Assembly: GCA_012516015.1 (NCBI GenBank)
Contig: JAAYXG010000571.1
Coordinates: forward strand, 1-9,170
Reading direction: 5' to 3'
DNA length: 9,170 bases
From: Lysobacteraceae bacterium
Lineage (GTDB): Bacteria; Pseudomonadota; Gammaproteobacteria; Steroidobacterales; Steroidobacteraceae
The position numbers and the translations under genes are program-made. How positions within the stretch are numbered: the first letter of the stretch is position 1; each line of letters opens with the position of its first letter. Below the pieces are notes generated by a model. It saw only the letters and a program-made list of their open reading frames with translations. It had not been told where the DNA came from and made no database searches. Positions 5,281 to 9,170 of the stretch are shown one piece after another.

Positions 5281-5305
5281 CGGCATCGGTCCGGCACCGA
5301 TGCCG
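5281..5305 (+). promoter_or_regulatory. 10-bp hairpin in the leader of the chemotaxis operon
   Basis: CGGCATCGGT (5281-5290) and ACCGATGCCG (5296-5305) form a perfect 10-bp stem with a 5-base loop. It ends 7 bases before the STAS start codon at 5313, where a Shine-Dalgarno should be; none is visible. The hairpin could limit or regulate translation of the first gene, or be a DNA operator read as a palindrome. No known element family is recognised. Confidence 0.5.
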
Positions 5306-5312
5306 TATTGCC

Positions 5313-5684
5313 ATGAAAACGACGAAGCGCAAATCAAAATCGGCTCAGAAGTCGTCGGCGCGGGCCGCTGAGCCGGCGGTGTCCGCGGCGACGGGTCGCG
5401 TGCTTACGCTCTCGAGTCACTGCACGATCAAAGACGCCGCTGCGTTGAAGCAGGAACTGTGCGCAATCGCGAACGAGCCGTGCGAGGTGACGCTCGATGT
5501 GGGTTCGATCGAGCGCATCGATACGCCGAGCATGCAGCTTCTGTGCGCTTTCGCGCGCGACCGCGCGCAACGCAACCAGAAAGTGGCTTGGAAGGGCGAG
5601 TCGCAATCCTGGCAAGAGGCCGTCCGGCTGCTGGGTACGAGCGCGCTACTCGGCTTGTCCGCGAACGAAGGTGCACAGCGATGA
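5313..5684 (+). CDS. STAS-domain protein (anti-sigma-factor-antagonist-like)
   Basis: A 123-residue cytoplasmic protein. After a Lys/Ser/Ala-rich tail (residues 1-27) comes one STAS domain (about 29-118), the fold of SpoIIAA and MlaB. The segment VTLDVGSIERIDTPSMQLLCAF contains Asp70-Thr71 at the place of the Asp-Ser that is phosphorylated in SpoIIAA, so Thr71 is a possible phosphosite. A cognate kinase or phosphatase is not seen here. Single STAS proteins often open chemosensory operons of this STAS-cheY-cheA type, but their role there is not established. The stop overlaps the cheY start by four bases (ATGA), so the two are translationally coupled. ATG 5313 has no Shine-Dalgarno and follows a hairpin; a GTG at 5379 is in frame but has no better site and would cut close to the domain. 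Confidence 0.85.
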   Translation: MKTTKRKSKSAQKSSARAAEPAVSAATGRVLTLSSHCTIKDAAALKQELCAIANEPCEVTLDVGSIERIDTPSMQLLCAFARDRAQRNQKVAWKGESQSWQEAVRLLGTSALLGLSANEGAQR

Positions 5685-6043
5685 CACGAATCCTCGCTGT
5701 GGATGACTCCCCGTCGATGCGCGACATGGTGCGCATCGCTTTGACGAGCGCAGGCTTCGATGTCACGCAGGCGACCGACGGCGAAGAAGCGCTCGCGCTC
5801 GCACGGTCGAGCTCGTTCGATCTCATCCTGTCCGACGTGAACATGCCGAACATGGACGGCATCGCGCTGATCCGCGCGCTTCGCGCCGAGAACGCGTACC
5901 GCCATACGCCCATCCTGATGCTGACGACCGACGGGTCGGCCGAGCGCAAGCGCGAGGGTAAAGAGGCGGGCGCGACCGGTTGGATCGTGAAACCTTTCGA
6001 CCCGGCGCAGCTCATCGCGACGATGCTGCGTGTGTTGAGGTAA
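5681..6043 (+). CDS. cheY: Chemotaxis response regulator CheY
   Basis: A 120-residue single-domain receiver with no output domain. All catalytic residues are present: the acidic pair Asp8-Asp9, phospho-acceptor Asp52 in SDVNMPNMDG, Thr82 and Lys104 in VKPF. CheA phosphorylates it; the phosphorylated form would bind the flagellar switch protein FliM or act as a phosphate sink. The aromatic switch position two residues before Lys104 is Ile (WIVKPF), so signalling detail may differ from E. coli CheY, which has Tyr106. The frame extends far upstream, but ATG 5681 gives the standard length and is preceded by GAAGG (5667-5671). It overlaps the STAS stop by four bases and ends four bases before cheA. 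A second CheY is expected next to cheZ outside the window, and which of the two drives the motor is unknown. Confidence 0.93.
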   Translation: MTRILAVDDSPSMRDMVRIALTSAGFDVTQATDGEEALALARSSSFDLILSDVNMPNMDGIALIRALRAENAYRHTPILMLTTDGSAERKREGKEAGATGWIVKPFDPAQLIATMLRVLR

Positions 6044-6047
6044 GCCC

Positions 6048-8108
6048 ATGGCGCTCGACCTCGCACAATTTCATGAGGCCTTCTTCGACGAGAGCTACGA
6101 GGCGCTCGATACGATGGAGGCTGCGCTGCTGAAGCTGAACGTCGGCGCACCGGAGCCGGAGCTCATCAATACGATTTTCCGTGTCGCGCATTCGATCAAG
6201 GGCGGTGCCGCGACCTTCGGTTTCGCGGAGGTCACTTCGTTCACTCACACGTGCGAAACGCTGCTCGATGAGTTGCGCGCGAACCGGATGCAGGTGACGC
6301 GTCAGCTTTCCGATCTGTTGCTGAAGTCGGTCGACGTCATCCGCGACATGCTGCGCGCCGTGCAGCACAAGGAGCCGATCGATGCACAGCGCGTCGCGGA
6401 TCTGCAGTTCGATCTCGAGCTCACGATTGCGCAGAAAAATGCGCCGTCGGCGGTCTCGGCGCCAGCGCAGGAGCCGGTCGCTAAGCCAGCGCCGCAACGC
6501 GCGGCCCATCGCTGGCGCATCCATTTTCAGCCGCATCCGCAACTGTTCGTTCACGGCAACGATCCGCTGCGCATGCTCCGCGAGCTCGCGGAGCTCGGCG
6601 AGTTCGAGATCAAGCTCGACGGCTCTCATCTTCCGGCGCTTGCCGATATCGATCCGGAATCGTGCTATTTCGCTTGGGAGATCACGGTCGAAACGGATGC
6701 GACGAGGGATGTCATCGACCAAGTCTTCGATTGGGCGGAAGGCGACTGCGATCTGAGCATTGCCGATGAGCTCGCGTCTGCACCGTCGCAGGAAGCCGCA
6801 CCCAGTCCGCCGGCAGCGAGCGCGGACAATGTCGTGAGCATCGCGTCGGGCACCGCAGCCAAAGTCGCGGAGTCGCCGAAGGCGGCAGCGGCGCATGAGC
6901 ATACGGAAGGCCCGAAACACGGCTTGGGCGACGGCGCATCGATTCGCGTGAGCACCGAGAAGATCGATGAGCTCATGAATACCGTCGGCGAGCTCGTGAT
7001 CACGCAATCGATGCTGAGCCAGCTCGGCTCGCAGGTATCGGGCCCCGTGGCGGAGCATCTGCGTTCCGGTCTCGCTCAGCTCGAGCGCAATATGCGCGAG
7101 CTGCAGGAAAGCGTCATGCGCGTGCGCATGCTGCCGATCAGTTTCGTGTTCAGCCGTTTTCCGCGCATGGTTCGCGACGTGAGCCAGCGTCTCGGCAAGC
7201 AAGTCGATTTGAAAGTGACGGGCGAGCAGACCGAGCTCGACAAGACGGTGCTCGAGAAGATCGGCGATCCGCTCGTCCATCTCGTGCGCAACAGCGTCGA
7301 TCACGGGATCGAGATGCCGGACGCGCGCGTCGCGGCGGGCAAGTCGCCGACGGGCACCGTATCGCTCGAGGCGTATCACAAGGGCGGCAACATCACGATC
7401 GAAGTCGGCGACGACGGTAGCGGCCTCAACAAGGATCGCATTCTCGAAAAGGCGCGCGCACGCGGTTTGGTCGCTCCGAACGAAGTGCTCGCGGACGAAC
7501 AGATCTACGAGCTGATCTTTCTCGCGGGCTTCTCGACCGCCGAGCAGGCGACGGACATCTCCGGTCGAGGCGTCGGCATGGATGTCGTTCGGCGCAACAT
7601 CAAAGAGCTCGGCGGCACGATCGAAGTGCGTTCGCAGCCGGGCAAGGGGTCGCGCTTCATCATTACGCTGCCGCTCACGCTTGCGATCGTCGACGGCCAG
7701 TCCGTCGCTGTCGGCACGGAAACCTACATCGTGCCGCTCATCACGATCATCGAGTCGCTTCAGCTCCAACCCGGCATGGTCAACAGTCTCGCAGGGCAGG
7801 GCGAAGTGTTCTGGTTTCGCGAGCAGTACGTGCCGATCGTGCGCTTGCACGAGATCTTCGGCCTGCGCCCTCGGGCAACGCAGCTCCATGAGGGGCTCAT
7901 CATGGTGGTCGAAGGCGAAGGCAAGCGCATCGGGCTGTTCGTCGACGATTTGCTCGGTCAGCAGCAGGTCGTCATCAAATCGCTCGAAACGAACTTCCGT
8001 CGCGTGGAGGGAGTGTCCGGCGCGACCATCCTCGGCGACGGCTCGGTTGCCCTGATCTTGGACGTGCCGGGACTCATTCGCGTCGCTTCGCAACGTGCGG
8101 CGGCCTGA
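6048..8108 (+). CDS. cheA: Chemotaxis histidine kinase CheA
   Basis: A 686-residue cytoplasmic kinase that autophosphorylates on His and passes phosphate to CheY. Domains in order: Hpt/P1 (about 1-105) with His48 in AHSIKGG; a distinct segment (about 154-243, starting HRWRIHF); an Ala/Pro-rich linker; P3 dimerisation (about 299-365); P4 ATPase (about 366-545); CheW-like P5 (about 546-683). The N box HLVRNSVDHG (411-420), G1 DDGSGLN (455-461) and G2 GRGVGMD (506-512) are intact, so it should be active. The 154-243 segment does not look like the E. coli CheY-binding P2; similar segments occur in many non-enteric CheA proteins. The start is ATG 6048 with GAGGT at 6037-6041. A 790-codon open frame on the opposite strand is a codon-use artefact. 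Confidence 0.96.
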   Translation: MALDLAQFHEAFFDESYEALDTMEAALLKLNVGAPEPELINTIFRVAHSIKGGAATFGFAEVTSFTHTCETLLDELRANRMQVTRQLSDLLLKSVDVIRDMLRAVQHKEPIDAQRVADLQFDLELTIAQKNAPSAVSAPAQEPVAKPAPQRAAHRWRIHFQPHPQLFVHGNDPLRMLRELAELGEFEIKLDGSHLPALADIDPESCYFAWEITVETDATRDVIDQVFDWAEGDCDLSIADELASAPSQEAAPSPPAASADNVVSIASGTAAKVAESPKAAAAHEHTEGPKHGLGDGASIRVSTEKIDELMNTVGELVITQSMLSQLGSQVSGPVAEHLRSGLAQLERNMRELQESVMRVRMLPISFVFSRFPRMVRDVSQRLGKQVDLKVTGEQTELDKTVLEKIGDPLVHLVRNSVDHGIEMPDARVAAGKSPTGTVSLEAYHKGGNITIEVGDDGSGLNKDRILEKARARGLVAPNEVLADEQIYELIFLAGFSTAEQATDISGRGVGMDVVRRNIKELGGTIEVRSQPGKGSRFIITLPLTLAIVDGQSVAVGTETYIVPLITIIESLQLQPGMVNSLAGQGEVFWFREQYVPIVRLHEIFGLRPRATQLHEGLIMVVEGEGKRIGLFVDDLLGQQQVVIKSLETNFRRVEGVSGATILGDGSVALILDVPGLIRVASQRAAA

Positions 8109-8156
8109 TCGATTGGACACGGCGGACGTAAACGAAAGCTTCGGTAAGGAATGGTT

Positions 8157-9170
8157 ATGAAAACATTGAACATCAGCGTCAAAGCGAAGCTGTTCACGAC
8201 TTTGGCCGTGAGCGCTCTCGTCATGATCATCGTGGGCGGACTCGGGCTCTCGAGCACGAAATCGAGCAATGGTCACCTGGATGCGATCTTCTCGAACCGC
8301 TTCATGCCGACGGGCTGGGTCGGAACGATCGAATCGCACGCGCGTGAAGCACTGGAGAAGGCGGAGGACATCGTCATTCGCCAAGATTCGTCAGCTGCGC
8401 GCGAAGGGCTGGATCTGCTGAACAGCCGCAGCGCCGAAGTCGCCGAGCTGTCGACGAAGCTCGGTGCGACGGAGCTTACCGAGAAAGAACGGGCCATCGT
8501 GCAAGAGTTCGGCCGCCATCGGGAGACCGTCTTCAGCGCGATCCAAGACGCGCTGCTCGCGGCGCAAGCGGGCACGTTCGACAAGGCCGAGAGCGCTTTG
8601 CTCGAGAAGGCGCATCCTGCCTACGAGAGCCTGAGCGCGAGCGGCGATGCACTGCTCGCAATGCAAATCGAAGTCGCCGAGGAAATGCGCTCGAGCGCGG
8701 ACGCCTCGTTCAAGCGCAACAGCGCCTTGATAGCGGCCGCAATCATCATCGGCATCGGTATCGCCGGTGTGATGTCGTTCCTGCTCATCCGCTCGATCAT
8801 CGGTGCGCTCAACGCGGCGGTGAACATCGCCGATCGGATCGCAAGCGGCGAGCTCGGCAATCACGTGCGCGTGGAAACGAACGATGAGCTGGGTCGTTTG
8901 CTCGATTCCTTGAGGAGGATGGATGCGAAGCTCGTCGAGATCGTCGGCGGCGTGCGCTCCAGCGCCGACGCGGTCGGGGCAGCAGCCCGTCAGCTCTCCC
9001 ACGGCAACGACGATCTGTCGCAGCGCACGCAGGAGCAGGCGGCTGCGCTCGAAGAGACGGCGTCGAGCATGGAGGAGATGACGGCGACGGTGAAGCAGAA
9101 CGCGGACAACGCACGGCAGGCCAATCAGTTGGCCGTCGGGGCGCGCGAGCAAGCGGAAAAGGGCGGTGCA
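8157..9170 (+). CDS. Methyl-accepting chemotaxis protein, 3'-truncated by window edge
   Basis: The first 338 residues of a transmembrane chemoreceptor; the C-terminal signalling tip lies beyond the window. A short basic start leads into membrane helix 1 (about 11-33). A periplasmic helical sensor of about 155 residues (34-189) looks like a four-helix-bundle ligand domain, and its ligand is unknown. Membrane helix 2 (about 190-212) and a HAMP domain (about 213-265) follow. Then comes the first methylation helix (about 288-325) with QEQAAALEETASSMEEMTAT and VKQNADNARQAN, very close to E. coli Tar/Tsr, the 36-heptad receptor class. AAGGA (8146-8150) lies six bases before ATG 8157. An in-frame ATG at 8151 abuts that site and is rejected. 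The 48-bp gap after cheA makes it part of the same operon, so it probably feeds this CheA. Confidence 0.93.
   Translation, partial: MKTLNISVKAKLFTTLAVSALVMIIVGGLGLSSTKSSNGHLDAIFSNRFMPTGWVGTIESHAREALEKAEDIVIRQDSSAAREGLDLLNSRSAEVAELSTKLGATELTEKERAIVQEFGRHRETVFSAIQDALLAAQAGTFDKAESALLEKAHPAYESLSASGDALLAMQIEVAEEMRSSADASFKRNSALIAAAIIIGIGIAGVMSFLLIRSIIGALNAAVNIADRIASGELGNHVRVETNDELGRLLDSLRRMDAKLVEIVGGVRSSADAVGAAARQLSHGNDDLSQRTQEQAAALEETASSMEEMTATVKQNADNARQANQLAVGAREQAEKGGA

Noticed and set aside
5459..5680. Longer start for cheY at 5459
   Set aside because: The extension overlaps the STAS gene in another frame; ATG 5681 gives a standard 120-residue receiver with a good ribosome binding site.
8151..8156. 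Alternative MCP start at 8151
   Set aside because: It directly abuts AAGGA (8146-8150); the in-frame ATG at 8157 has proper six-base spacing.
8126..8156. A sigma28-type promoter just before the MCP gene
   Set aside because: GTAAACGAA resembles a -35 box, but no GCCGATAA-like -10 follows at the required spacing.
6012..8384. A 790-codon open reading frame on the minus strand opposite cheA
   Set aside because: It covers most of the antisense of cheA and parts of cheY and mcp, has no recognisable domain, and its Arg/His/Asp/Leu-rich composition is what GC-rich codon use gives in the complementary frame.

Overview
The window is a flagellar motor and chemotaxis locus from a GC-rich Gram-negative bacterium. 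CheZ, a MotC/MotD stator pair, a DUF2802 protein, and genes for FliK-like and small FlhB-like proteins point to a polarly flagellated gammaproteobacterium. The REP-like hairpin built on GTAGGTCGG and the word-like tandem repeats between genes suggest the Xanthomonadales/Steroidobacteraceae neighbourhood. That placement is an inference and only moderately safe.

Layout, left to right. (1) Positions 2-550 (+) hold the C-terminal part of cheZ, cut by the left edge. (2) Positions 665-1405 and 1664-2626 (+) hold motC and motD, the ion-channel and peptidoglycan-anchoring halves of a flagellar stator. They are separated by a 258-bp repeat-filled gap. (3) Positions 2828-3391 (+) hold a membrane-anchored DUF2802 protein, with a sigma54-type promoter candidate and a perfect TGTGA-N6-TCACA palindrome upstream. 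(4) Positions 3395-3544 hold a 150-bp octamer-repeat inverted structure between convergent genes. (5) Positions 3527-4983 (-) hold a two-gene unit, FliK-like then small FlhB-like, overlapping by ATGA. (6) Positions 4984-5312 are a divergent regulatory region with two back-to-back sigma28 (FliA) promoter candidates, an imperfect inverted repeat and a 10-bp hairpin. (7) Positions 5313-9170 (+) hold a tight operon: STAS-domain protein, cheY, cheA and a transducer (MCP) cut by the right edge.

How the genes work together: the MCP senses ligands and, with CheA (and a CheW not seen here), controls phosphorylation of CheY. Phospho-CheY acts on the flagellar switch, and CheZ removes the phosphate. MotC/MotD drive rotation, and the FliK/FlhB-like pair belongs to flagellar export and length control. 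The best-supported regulatory idea is that the cheA operon and the fliK-like unit are late flagellar genes under sigma28.

Two things stand out. First, the genes that usually lie between cheZ and motC (cheA, cheB) and between motD and DUF2802 (parC, parP, cheW) in polar flagellar clusters are absent. A separate cheA operon with an enteric-like MCP sits next door, which looks like a chemosensory-system replacement. Second, every intergenic gap over 100 bp carries its own inverted repeat, mostly built of 6-8-bp words and often lying within a few bases of a stop or start codon, whereas the short gaps inside operons carry none.
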